This document shows, in pieces, positions 33,295-43,130 of a stretch of DNA of 64,000 nucleotides. The position numbers were made by a program, and so were the translations under genes. The notes under the pieces are model-generated. The model had not been told where the DNA came from and made no database searches. It saw only the letters and a list, made by a program, of their open reading frames with translations. The stretch covers positions 124,001 to 188,000 of the forward strand of contig CBDCCP010000003.1 in NCBI GenBank assembly GCA_965214915.1, in the 5' to 3' direction. The DNA comes from CATQHP01 sp965214915 (GTDB taxonomy: Bacteria > Acidobacteriota > Terriglobia > Bryobacterales > UBA6623). Every line of letters starts with the position of its first letter. Position 1 is the first letter of the stretch.

Positions 33295-34824
33295 GTGCAA
33301 GCTCCGTTCCGCTCCGCCTTCATGCTGCTTTTCGCGGCCTCGACGGCATTCGCGCAGGCCGCGCAAAGCTATCGCGAGCCGCAGCGCCCGCAGTTCCATT
33401 TCACTCCGGCCAGGAATTGGACCAACGATCCGAACGGGCTGGTCTTCTTCAAGGGCGAGTACCACCTCTTCTACCAATACAATCCGTTCGGCGATACTTG
33501 GGGGCACATGAGCTGGGGGCACGCGGTCAGCGACGACATGCTGCACTGGAGGCACCTGCCCGTAGCGTTGCCCGAAGCCGACGGCATCATGATGTTTTCG
33601 GGCAGCGCCGTCGTCGATCGGAACAATACGAGCGGCTTCGGCAAAGACGGCGAACCGCCGCTGATCGCCGTTTATACGGGGCATACGGCGACGCATCAGC
33701 ACCAGAGCATCGCTTATTCGACCGACCGCGGGCGCACCTGGACGAAGTACGCCGGCAATCCGGTGATTGCGAGCAAGCGCCGGCATTTCCGTGACCCCAA
33801 GGCGTTTTGGCACGAAGACAGCGGGCAATGGATCATGTTGACCGTCTTGGCCGACGAGAGAAAGGTGCGTTTCTTCGGCTCGAAAAACTTGAAGGAATGG
33901 ACGCATCTGAGCGATTTCGGGCCGTCGGGAGCCTTCCCGGTCAGCAATTGGGAATGCCCCGACCTGTTCGAGCTGCCGGTCGAGAACGCGCCGGGCCAGT
34001 CGAAGTGGGTCTTGCAAGTCGATTCGGGCAACGGGCATCCGGCGGGCGGCTCGGGGTGCCAGTATTTCGTGGGCGGCTTCGACGGCAAGAGGTTCCGCAG
34101 CGACAATCCGCCCGAGTCCGCGCTGTGGGTCGATTACGGCAAGGATTTTTACGCCGGTCAAACCTGGTCCGACGTCCCCGCTGCGGACGGCAGGCGGCTC
34201 ATTCTCGGCTGGATGAACAACTGGCGTTACGCCCGGCAAATTCCGACGAACCCCTGGCGCGGGGCGATGACGCTGCCGCGCGAAGTTTCTCTGCGGCGTT
34301 ACCCGCAGGGAATCCGCCTGCGCCAGGCGCCGATTCGCGAGGCGCGCAAGCTGCGTGGCGAGCATCTGTCGCTGCGGGACGTTTCCATCGAAGAAGCGGC
34401 AAGAACAATACGGGAACGGAATTTCGATGCCGACACCATCGAAATCGAAGTCGAGATCGAGCTCGGCGGCGCGGCCGAAGCCGGGCTCTCGGTGCGCGGC
34501 AACGGCCAAGGCCAACGCACGCTGATCGGTTATTCGCCGGCGCTCGGGCATTTGTTCGTCGACCGCACGGCGTCGGGCGCGACGGATTTTCACGACGACT
34601 TTTCCGGGCGCCACGCGGCGCGCCTCACCGCGCCGGAAGGCAGGGTGAAGCTGCGCGTTTTCGTCGACCGCTCTTCGGTGGAGGTCTTCGGCGGAGACGG
34701 ACGGGTAACGATTACCGACCGCATTTTCCCCGACCCTGCGAGCCAAGGCTGGTCGCCGTACGCAAACGGCGGAAACGCCCGCGTCGCGCGCCTCGACGCC
34801 TGGAAACTGCGCAGCGTCTGGTAG
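33295..34824 (+). CDS. Secreted GH32 glycoside hydrolase (fructosidase/levanase-like)
   Basis: Predicted enzyme acting on fructans or sucrose-type beta-fructosides. The GTG start at 33295 gives 509 residues with a signal peptide (SAFMLLFAASTAFAQA); an ATG at 33322 is an alternative. The five-bladed propeller carries the nucleophile D45 in WTNDPNG, D167 in FRDPK and the acid/base E220 in WECPD. A C-terminal beta-sandwich (VFVDRSSVEVFGGDG, with the GH32 DRSSVEVF motif) closes the protein. No fructose transporter or kinase is adjacent. Confidence 0.93.
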   Translation: MQAPFRSAFMLLFAASTAFAQAAQSYREPQRPQFHFTPARNWTNDPNGLVFFKGEYHLFYQYNPFGDTWGHMSWGHAVSDDMLHWRHLPVALPEADGIMMFSGSAVVDRNNTSGFGKDGEPPLIAVYTGHTATHQHQSIAYSTDRGRTWTKYAGNPVIASKRRHFRDPKAFWHEDSGQWIMLTVLADERKVRFFGSKNLKEWTHLSDFGPSGAFPVSNWECPDLFELPVENAPGQSKWVLQVDSGNGHPAGGSGCQYFVGGFDGKRFRSDNPPESALWVDYGKDFYAGQTWSDVPAADGRRLILGWMNNWRYARQIPTNPWRGAMTLPREVSLRRYPQGIRLRQAPIREARKLRGEHLSLRDVSIEEAARTIRERNFDADTIEIEVEIELGGAAEAGLSVRGNGQGQRTLIGYSPALGHLFVDRTASGATDFHDDFSGRHAARLTAPEGRVKLRVFVDRSSVEVFGGDGRVTITDRIFPDPASQGWSPYANGGNARVARLDAWKLRSVW

Positions 34825-34855
34825 CGCCGGCTGTCAAAGCCGCTTTCTTTCCGGG

Positions 34856-35602
34856 TTAGAGCGGCTTGTTCCTGTCCGCCGGTCGTTGTCGTTGGCGGGC
34901 GACTTCGAACAGCGCGACGCCGGCGGCCACGGAAACGTTGAGCGAGGGGACATCGCCGAACAACGGGATGCGCACCAGGAAGTCGCAGCGCTCGGCCGTT
35001 TTTCGGCGCAGCCCCGTGTCTTCGCCGCCCAGGACCAACACGCAGCGGTCGTCGTAATGCATCTCGTGGTGGATGCGCTCGCCCCTTTCGTCGAACCCGT
35101 AGAGCCAGAACCCGGCCCGCTTGAGCGCGTCTAACGCGCGGCCGACGTTCTTGACGCGCGCGACCGGCAAAAACTCCAGGGCGCCGGCGGCGGCTTTCGA
35201 GGCCGTTTCGGTCAACCCGGCGGAGCGGCGCTCGGGAACGACAACCGCGGCGGCGCCGGCGGCATTGGCCGTGCGCACGACGGCGCCCAGATTGCGGGGG
35301 TCTTCGACGCCGTCCAGCACCACGATGAGGCAATGTTTCCCGGCTTCCGCCAGGACTTCGTCCAGCGGGCGGTAGCCGGCGGCGGCCGTGAACGCCAGAA
35401 TCCCTTGATGCCGGCCTCCGCCGGCGAGCCGGTCGAGAGCGGCCGGCGTCTCGAAGCGCAGCGGGATGCGGCGTGTGCGGCACTCGTCGAGGAGCGCTTG
35501 CAAGCGGCGGTTTTTCGCGCCGTCCACGGACGCGACACGGTCGATTGCGCTGCCCGCGCGCAGCGCCGCCTCGACCGCGTGGATGCCCATCAGACGCCGC
35601 AT
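34856..35602 (-). CDS. rlmB: 23S rRNA (guanosine-2'-O-)-methyltransferase, SpoU family
   Basis: SPOUT methyltransferase of 248 residues. It has an N-terminal substrate-binding domain beginning MRRLMGIHAVEAALRAG and a C-terminal knot domain with LDGVEDPRNLGAVVRTANAAG (motif 1), VLVLGGEDTGLRRK (motif 2) and IPLFGDVPSLNVSVAAGVALFE (motif 3). This matches RlmB/TrmH; rlmB is the better fit because of the N-terminal domain. It is divergent from aroC and convergent with GH32, 31 bp apart. Confidence 0.9.
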   Translation of the reverse strand: MRRLMGIHAVEAALRAGSAIDRVASVDGAKNRRLQALLDECRTRRIPLRFETPAALDRLAGGGRHQGILAFTAAAGYRPLDEVLAEAGKHCLIVVLDGVEDPRNLGAVVRTANAAGAAAVVVPERRSAGLTETASKAAAGALEFLPVARVKNVGRALDALKRAGFWLYGFDERGERIHHEMHYDDRCVLVLGGEDTGLRRKTAERCDFLVRIPLFGDVPSLNVSVAAGVALFEVARQRQRPADRNKPL

Positions 35603-35639
35603 GAGCTTACCAGCCCGTGGCAAAAGTCACGCAGGCGGC

Positions 35640-35730
35640 GTTACGCGCCCGGGACTGATGCAGTATCGCACAGACGATCAGGGAATTCGGCGCTTCGCTC
35701 TCTGCTCGGGCGGCGGACGGGGCGCGTAAC
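35640..35730. repeat. 11-bp inverted repeat in the rlmB-aroC divergent region
   Basis: GTTACGCGCCC at 35640-35650 and its exact complement GGGCGCGTAAC at 35720-35730, 69 bp apart, inside the 254-bp region with no gene between rlmB and aroC. A TATGAT box at 35821, about 35 bp before aroC, is a possible -10. The repeat could be an operator pair or chance in GC-rich DNA. Confidence 0.35.
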
Positions 35731-35856
35731 CCTTCGGGCGACGCCGCTAGCGCGGGCCGGGAAAACACCACAGGAGCCCGTCGCGCCGCCCACGGCGCTT
35801 CCACCACGGACTGCTACCGCTATGATAGAGAATCGCGCCGCTTCCGCAGAGCTTGC

Positions 35857-37029
35857 ATGCTTCGCTTCGAAACCGCCGGGGAGTCTCACGGGGAGACTCT
35901 CGTCACGATCCTGACCGGTTTGCCTGCCGGCGTTCCGGTGGCGCTCGACCGCGTCAACCGCGAGCTTTGGCGCCGCCAGCAGGGCTATGGCCGCGGCGGC
36001 CGGATGAAGATCGAATCCGATAAGGCGCATATCGTTTCCGGCGTCCGCCATGGGAAAACGGTCGGGTCGCCGATCGCCGTTCTGCTGCAAAACCGCGACT
36101 GGAAGAATTGGACCGAGGCGCTTCCGGTCGAGGACGCCGAGGGGGCCGAAGGCAGCGCCAAGCCCGTGTATCGGCCCCGCCCGGGGCACGCGGATCTGGC
36201 AGGCTGCATCAAGTACAACTTCCCGGAAGCGCGTTACGTGCTCGAGCGCGCCAGCGCCCGGGAGACGACGGCGCGGGTAGCCGCCGGCGCGCTGGCCAAG
36301 CTCTTCCTGAGCGAGTTCGGCATCGAGATTCTCAGCCACGTCACGGCGCTCGGCGACGCGCGGCTCGAGCGCAAGGCGTCGTGGGACGAAATCAAGGCGC
36401 TGGCGGCCAAGGACGAAGTCCTGCTCAACTGCGTCGATGCCGAGACGGAGACGCGGATGAAAGAAGTCGTCGACGAGGCCTACAGGACGGGCGACACCCG
36501 CGGCGGCGTCTTCGAGGTCGTGGTCCACGGCGCCCCCGTCGGACTGGGCTCGCATATCGCCTGGGACACGCGCCTCGACGGGCGCTTGGCGCAGGCCGTT
36601 GTCTCGATGCAGGCGGTCAAGGGCGTCGAGGTCGGGGCGGCGACCTTGGCCGCGGCTTCTCCCGGGTCGAAAGTGCAGGACACGATTCATTACAACAAGC
36701 CCGAGCGCGAGTTTTACCGCGGCTCGAACAAGGCGGGCGGACTCGAAGGCGGCATGACCAACGGCCAGGATGTTGTCGTGCGGGGATCGATCAAGCCGAT
36801 CTCGACGCTGCGACGGCCGTTGGAATCGGTCGATCTGCGCACCCGCGAGCCTTCCGCCGCCGCCTACGAGCGCTCGGACGTGGCGGTCGTGCCGGCGGCG
36901 GGCGTCATCGGCGAGGCGATGGTCGCCCTGGTCATGGCCTCGGCGTTCCTCGAAAAATTCGGCGGCGATTCGCTGGACGAGACGCGCCGCAATTACGAGG
37001 GCTACATGGAGCAGGTGCGCCGATTTTGA
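35857..37029 (+). CDS. aroC: Chorismate synthase
   Basis: Last step of the shikimate pathway: anti-1,4-elimination of phosphate from EPSP to give chorismate, with reduced FMN. The 390 residues match bifunctional-length bacterial AroC. The opening LRFETAGESHG and the internal GRGGRMKIESD, RPGHADLAGCIKYNFPEARYVLERASARETT and SNKAGGLEGGMTNGQ motifs are diagnostic. It is followed by gdhA 58 bp later on the same strand. Confidence 0.96.
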   Translation: MLRFETAGESHGETLVTILTGLPAGVPVALDRVNRELWRRQQGYGRGGRMKIESDKAHIVSGVRHGKTVGSPIAVLLQNRDWKNWTEALPVEDAEGAEGSAKPVYRPRPGHADLAGCIKYNFPEARYVLERASARETTARVAAGALAKLFLSEFGIEILSHVTALGDARLERKASWDEIKALAAKDEVLLNCVDAETETRMKEVVDEAYRTGDTRGGVFEVVVHGAPVGLGSHIAWDTRLDGRLAQAVVSMQAVKGVEVGAATLAAASPGSKVQDTIHYNKPEREFYRGSNKAGGLEGGMTNGQDVVVRGSIKPISTLRRPLESVDLRTREPSAAAYERSDVAVVPAAGVIGEAMVALVMASAFLEKFGGDSLDETRRNYEGYMEQVRRF

Positions 37030-37087
37030 GCAAGCGGCGCGGACGCGCCGCTTGGCCGGTATACTGATTTGCGGAGGCCCCGAGGCG

Positions 37088-38449
37088 ATGGCCTTGAACC
37101 TGTCCCCCGAGTACCGCGCCGAAATCGAGCGCTTCATGCATGGGCTGGTTCGCCGCAATCCGGGCGAGCCCGAATTTCACCAGGCGGTGCGCGAAGCCGC
37201 GGAATATTTGATTCCGTTCACTCACGAACGCCCGGAGTACCGCCATGCGCACATTCTGGAACGTTTGACGGAACCGGACCGCGCCATCAGCTTTCGCGTT
37301 TGCTGGACCGACGACGCAGGGAACGTGCGCACCAACCGCGGCTACCGCATTCAATTCAATAACGCCATCGGGCCGTACAAGGGCGGGTTGCGGTTCCACA
37401 AGTCGGTGAACGCCGGCATCCTGAAATTCCTCGGTTTCGAGCAGATCCTCAAGAACAGCCTCACCACGCTGCCGATGGGCGGCGGCAAGGGCGGCGCGGA
37501 CTTCAATCCGAAGGGCAAGTCCGACGGCGAAGTGATGCGCTTCTGCCAGTCGTTCATGACCGAGTTGCACCCCTATATCGGGCAAACGATCGATGTGCCC
37601 GCCGGCGACATCGGAGTCGGGACGCGGGAAATCGGCTATTTATACGGGCAATACATGCGTCTCAGCGGGGCGTTCGAGGGGGTATTGACCGGCAAGGGCG
37701 CCGCTTGGGGAGGCAGCTTGATTCGGGCCGAAGCTACGGGCTACGGCTTGGTCTATTTCATGAGGGAGATGCTGCGCACGCGCGGCGAAGGGCTGAGCGG
37801 CAAGACTTGCCTGGTGTCGGGATCGGGCAACGTCGCGCAGTACACCGTCGAAAAGCTCAATGAACTTGGAGCCAAGGTCGTCACCATGTCCGATTCTTCG
37901 GGGTTCGTTTACGACAAGGACGGCATCGATGCGGCGAAGCTCGACTGGATCATGGAACTCAAGAACGAGCGCCGCGGACGCATCGGCGAATACGCCGAGA
38001 AATTCGGCTGCGAATTTCACGGGGGCAAACGGCCTTGGGCCGTGCCGGCCGACTTGGCCTTTCCCTGCGCGACGCAAAACGAAATCGGCCGCGCCGATGC
38101 CGAAGCGCTCGTCGCGAACGGCCTTATCGGTTTGGCCGAGGGCGCGAACATGCCCACCGAGCCGGAGGCGATGGACGTGTTGCTCAAGGCGGGGATACTG
38201 TACGGTCCGGCTAAGGCGTCGAATGCCGGCGGCGTTGCGGTGTCGGGTTTCGAGCGCACGCAGAACTCGATGTTTCTGAGTTGGTCGCGGGACGAGGTCG
38301 ACCGGCGCTTGCAGGAAGTCATGCAGGAAATTCATCGGCAGTGCGTTCGCCACGGCCGCCAGGGAGATTTCGTGAACTATGTCCGCGGGGCGAACATCGC
38401 GGGCTTCGTCAAGGTGGCGGATGCGATGCTCGCCTTGGGCGTCGTTTGA
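37088..38449 (+). CDS. gdhA: NADP-type glutamate dehydrogenase
   Basis: Hexameric enzyme of 453 residues that makes glutamate from 2-oxoglutarate and ammonia. The ATG at 37088 follows a GGAGG ribosome-binding site; an in-frame extension upstream lacks similarity. Characteristic blocks are RVCWTDDAGNVRTNRGYRIQ, GPYKGGLRFHKSVN, LPMGGGKGGADFNPKGK (catalytic Lys region), and a Rossmann fold SGSGNVAQY. Length and the GGKGGADF motif fit the NADP-specific, E. coli-like family. It is convergent with a sulfatase, 16 bp apart. Confidence 0.96.
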   Translation: MALNLSPEYRAEIERFMHGLVRRNPGEPEFHQAVREAAEYLIPFTHERPEYRHAHILERLTEPDRAISFRVCWTDDAGNVRTNRGYRIQFNNAIGPYKGGLRFHKSVNAGILKFLGFEQILKNSLTTLPMGGGKGGADFNPKGKSDGEVMRFCQSFMTELHPYIGQTIDVPAGDIGVGTREIGYLYGQYMRLSGAFEGVLTGKGAAWGGSLIRAEATGYGLVYFMREMLRTRGEGLSGKTCLVSGSGNVAQYTVEKLNELGAKVVTMSDSSGFVYDKDGIDAAKLDWIMELKNERRGRIGEYAEKFGCEFHGGKRPWAVPADLAFPCATQNEIGRADAEALVANGLIGLAEGANMPTEPEAMDVLLKAGILYGPAKASNAGGVAVSGFERTQNSMFLSWSRDEVDRRLQEVMQEIHRQCVRHGRQGDFVNYVRGANIAGFVKVADAMLALGVV

Positions 38450-38465
38450 TGCCGGCCCCTTGGCG

Positions 38466-40073
38466 TCAAGGATTCGAAATCGAAACGGCGGGGCTGTCAC
38501 GGTAGCCCAACCGGGCGGCTACCGCCCGCATTGTCTGCCCTTTTTCCAGTAGGACGGGCCGGCGGTAGAGCAGCCAGCGGCCGGATTCCGTTTCGCCGGC
38601 GATGCGATAGACAAGCGAAGCGCCTTCGGCGGAGGAATGGATCTCGATTTCCAGGGAACCGTCCGCCCGCGCCCGTTTCTCGGCAGTCGGCCGGGGCATG
38701 GTTTCTCGCTCGCCGTGGGGATACATCGCGCGGTAAAGCTCGGGTTCGGGGATCAGACCGCGGTCGCCGGTGCGTTTCATCCAGGCGATCAACTCGTTGC
38801 GCAACTCTTCGAGCGCTGCGGCATAGCGGCCGTCGGCAGCCAGATTGCGCACCTGATAGGGATCGGCAACCGTGTCGTAAAGCTCCTCGAACGGCTTCGT
38901 ATCGCCCATGAACGCGCCGGTCAGCCGGTCGAGGCCGCCCTCGCGTTTGAGGCGTCCGAGTTCCTGATAGATCGGGCCCTGACTGGGAGTGCGCATGAAC
39001 TGCACCCACGGCTTATGGGATTCGAAGTTCCGCAGGTACAGATAACGCTTGTTGCGCACCGCGCGGATCATGTCGTACCGCTCGTCCATGCGGTCGCGGG
39101 CGTGGTAAAGATATTCGGGTTCCGGGCCTTGGTTATCGCCCAGGATCACGCGGCCATGCATGTGGCCGGGCGGCTCGCCGCCGGCGACGGCGATCATCGT
39201 CGGGGCCAAGTCGAGGAACTGGACGAAATCGGCGCGGACGGAACCGGGCTCGATTTTTCCGGGCCGGCGCACGATCAGCGGGACCCTCACTCCCGAGTCG
39301 TAGAGCCAGCGCTTGCCGCGGGCCAGGCCGACGCCGTGGTCGCCCCAGAAGACGACCACCGTTTCCTCGGCGATTCCGGCGTCTTCGAGCTCTTGCAGCA
39401 TTTCCCCGATCGTGCGGTCGGTATGCGTCACGGCATCGTAGTAGGCGGCCCATGCCTCGCGGACTTTCGGGGTATCGGGATAGTAAGGGGGCAACGCCAG
39501 CTTCGCCGCGTCGTGAATCCTATTCGCGGGGTCCGCGCCGCGGGCGGCGAACTGGCGCCGCACCGAGCCTTCGTGCGAACTGCCGTAGTTGAAGACCGCG
39601 AAGAACGGCTGCTCCTTGTCCGGGCGGTTTTTCCAATGGGCGTTGCGCCCCGATTCGTCCCAGGCGGTTATCGGAGCGGGGAAGTTGTAGTCGGTTTTCG
39701 AGTTGTTGGTCGTGTAATAGCCGAGCCGCCGGAGGTATTCCGGGAACGCCTTGACGAAGGGCGGCGGGACCATGTCGGAGCGCATGTGGTGCGTGCCGAT
39801 GGAGGTCGGATACATCCCGGTGACGATGCCGGAACGGGTCGGCGCGCAGACCGGCGAGTGCGAGAAGGCGTTGAGGAAGGTGACGCCTTCGCGGGCGAGG
39901 CGGGCTATGTTGGGCGTCCTGGCGTGGGGGTCGTAAGGTTGGACTTGTTGGCCCGTGTCTTCGATCGACAGCCAGAGGATGTTCGGCGGCTTGGCCCAGA
40001 GGGCGCCGCCCGCCGCCGTCAGCAGCAGGGCTGCGCCAAGCAAGGGAGCGGCGGTCTGTCGGATTATTCGCAT
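38466..40073 (-). CDS. Secreted sulfatase, sulfamidase/heparan N-sulfatase-like
   Basis: Type I sulfatase of 535 residues with an N-terminal signal (LLGAALLLTAAGGALWA). C76 in CAPTR is the expected formylglycine site, and the metal block reads WLSIEDTGQQ. VFWGDHGVGLARGKRWLYDSGVRVPL is typical of N-sulfoglucosamine sulfohydrolase-like enzymes. A C-terminal extension after about residue 440 (EIEIHSSAEGASLVYRIAGE..) looks like a chitobiase/beta-hexosaminidase-type C-terminal domain. The start overlaps the HEAT-repeat gene stop by 10 bp. The natural substrate is not certain. Confidence 0.9.
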   Translation of the reverse strand: MRIIRQTAAPLLGAALLLTAAGGALWAKPPNILWLSIEDTGQQVQPYDPHARTPNIARLAREGVTFLNAFSHSPVCAPTRSGIVTGMYPTSIGTHHMRSDMVPPPFVKAFPEYLRRLGYYTTNNSKTDYNFPAPITAWDESGRNAHWKNRPDKEQPFFAVFNYGSSHEGSVRRQFAARGADPANRIHDAAKLALPPYYPDTPKVREAWAAYYDAVTHTDRTIGEMLQELEDAGIAEETVVVFWGDHGVGLARGKRWLYDSGVRVPLIVRRPGKIEPGSVRADFVQFLDLAPTMIAVAGGEPPGHMHGRVILGDNQGPEPEYLYHARDRMDERYDMIRAVRNKRYLYLRNFESHKPWVQFMRTPSQGPIYQELGRLKREGGLDRLTGAFMGDTKPFEELYDTVADPYQVRNLAADGRYAAALEELRNELIAWMKRTGDRGLIPEPELYRAMYPHGERETMPRPTAEKRARADGSLEIEIHSSAEGASLVYRIAGETESGRWLLYRRPVLLEKGQTMRAVAARLGYRDSPAVSISNP

Positions 40074-40660
40074 TGCCGGTAGGGGCACGGCCTTTCGCCG
40101 AGGGTCCAAAGGGCGTGGCGGGCGACGCGCTGGACGTAATCGAAGTCGTCGTCGAGAGCCTGCCTGAGCGCGCCCGCCGCTCCCGCCGCTTGCGGCCCCA
40201 GCGCATCGAGCGCGTGGGCGGCTTGCAGCCGGACGCCTCGGTTGGGGTGGGACAGGAGCTCGCTGAGCACAGGCAGCGCTTCGCTGGATTTGCCGAGATT
40301 AGCCAGCGCAAAGGCCGCCCAGGCGCGCACTTCCGGCGCTTCGTCCCGCAGAGCGTTCTGCAGCGGCTTGGCGGCCGGCTTGCCGCGGCCGCCCATTTGA
40401 CCGGCGGCGACTACGGCCCAGTAGCGGACGGCGCTGTCCTCGTGCGCCATCGCAGCGATAAGCGCTTCTGCCGCCCCGCTCCGGTCGGCTATCGCCATCT
40501 CGCCGATCGAGCGGGCGGCGATCAACCGGTCGAGGCGTTCGGGCGAGGTCAAATCCGCCTGCCACTGTTGCAGAGTTTTGCCGAGATGGGCGGAGTCTTC
40601 GGCCGCAAGCGAGGCGGCGAGAACCAAGGCGCCTAAATTGAGAACGATGCGAATCTTCAT
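40064..40660 (-). CDS. Secreted HEAT-repeat protein
   Basis: 198 residues with a signal peptide (MKIRIVLNLGALVLAASLAA) and about five HEAT-like helical repeats, for example AVRYWAVVAAGQMG, EVRAWAAFALANLG, GVRLQAAHALDALG and YVQRVARHALWTLG. Such domains often bind other proteins or sit in sulfatase-associated modules in Planctomycetes and Acidobacteriota. It is cotranscribed with and overlaps the downstream sulfatase by 10 bp, suggesting a shared role, perhaps as a scaffold for the enzyme. It is divergent from sufB. Confidence 0.85.
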   Translation of the reverse strand: MKIRIVLNLGALVLAASLAAEDSAHLGKTLQQWQADLTSPERLDRLIAARSIGEMAIADRSGAAEALIAAMAHEDSAVRYWAVVAAGQMGGRGKPAAKPLQNALRDEAPEVRAWAAFALANLGKSSEALPVLSELLSHPNRGVRLQAAHALDALGPQAAGAAGALRQALDDDFDYVQRVARHALWTLGERPCPYRQCE

Positions 40661-40752
40661 TGGGGTTCCCCGGTCGGAGCGCCTCGCCTATGCCTAAGAA
40701 GTTAACACCCGCGCTCACTGGAGCGGCGGCGCCGCCGCACAAAATTTTTCGG

Positions 40753-40781
40753 TTGAACTTTTTGCGGGCAATGTGTACAAT
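40753..40781 (+). promoter_or_regulatory. Sigma-70-like promoter of the suf operon
   Basis: TTGAAC at 40753-40758 and TACAAT at 40776-40781 with a 17-bp spacer, about 52 bp before the sufB ATG. This is the best promoter match noticed in the window and lies in an AT-rich island unlike the surrounding sequence. Confidence 0.7.
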
Positions 40782-40793
40782 ATAGTATATATT
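40779..40793. promoter_or_regulatory. Dyad AATATA-GTA-TATATT overlapping the suf promoter
   Basis: Perfect 6-3-6 inverted repeat overlapping the -10 box and probable start site, placed as a repressor operator would be. The Rrf2-family regulator encoded in the same operon (46210-46716) is the obvious candidate to bind it. The sequence is not the classic enterobacterial IscR type 1 site. Confidence 0.5.
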
Positions 40794-40832
40794 ACTTGCC
40801 ACTCCTTCGTGGGGCTAAGTCGAAGCGGACCT

Positions 40833-42281
<1,449 letters not shown>

Positions 42282-42356
42282 GCGGGAATCGGCAACGGAA
42301 AATCCATCCCGGCCGGCGCTGCGGCGCCGGGCGCGGGGAAAGAACCGGTTAAGGCA

Positions 42357-43127
42357 ATGCTTGAAGTTAAAAACATACGCGTAAGCATCGAGGGCCAAGA
42401 AATCCTGAAGGGGCTCAGTCTTTCGGTGGGCAAAGGCGAGGTTCATGCCGTGATGGGGCCGAACGGCTCCGGCAAGAGCACGCTGGCCTCGGTGCTGGCC
42501 GGCCGCGAGGGTTATGAAGTGACTGCGGGCTCGGTGACCTACCAGGGCGCGGACCTGCTGGAGATGGCGCCCGAGATACGCGCCCGCGAGGGCATTTTCA
42601 TGGCCTTTCAGTACCCGGTGGAGATTCCCGGCGTGACCAACATGTACTTCTTGCGGGAGGCGCTCAATGCGCTGCGCAAGCACCGCGGCGAGGAAGAGCT
42701 TTCGGCGGGCGAGTTCCTGAAACTGGTGCGCAAGAAGATCGAGCCGTTGGAGATGGACCGGTCAATGTTGAAACGCGCCGTCAACGAGGGTTTTTCGGGC
42801 GGCGAGAAAAAGCGCAACGAGATTTTTCAAATGTCGGTTTTGGAGCCGACGCTGGCCATTCTCGATGAGACCGACTCGGGGCTCGATATCGACGCGCTGA
42901 AGATCGTGGCGGCCGGCATCAACAGTCTGCGTTCGGAAAACCGCTCGTTCGTGGTGGTGACGCACTACCAGCGCTTGCTCAACTACATCGTCCCGGACTA
43001 CGTGCATGTTTTGGCCGACGGCAAGATCGTCAAATCGGGCGGCAAGTCGCTGGCGCTCGAATTGGAAGAACAAGGCTACGGGTGGGTCGAGGAGACCGTC
43101 GCGCATCCGCAGCCGGTCGGAGCTTGA
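42357..43127 (+). CDS. sufC: Fe-S assembly ATPase SufC
   Basis: ABC-type ATPase of 256 residues that powers SufB-SufD remodelling. It has Walker A GPNGSGKST (residues 34-42), the SufC-specific FMAFQYPVEIPGV block, signature GFSGGEKKRNEIFQM, and Walker B LAILDETDSGLDIDAL. It sits 75 bp after sufB and 3 bp before sufD. Confidence 0.97.
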   Translation: MLEVKNIRVSIEGQEILKGLSLSVGKGEVHAVMGPNGSGKSTLASVLAGREGYEVTAGSVTYQGADLLEMAPEIRAREGIFMAFQYPVEIPGVTNMYFLREALNALRKHRGEEELSAGEFLKLVRKKIEPLEMDRSMLKRAVNEGFSGGEKKRNEIFQMSVLEPTLAILDETDSGLDIDALKIVAAGINSLRSENRSFVVVTHYQRLLNYIVPDYVHVLADGKIVKSGGKSLALELEEQGYGWVEETVAHPQPVGA

Positions 43128-43130
43128 GCG

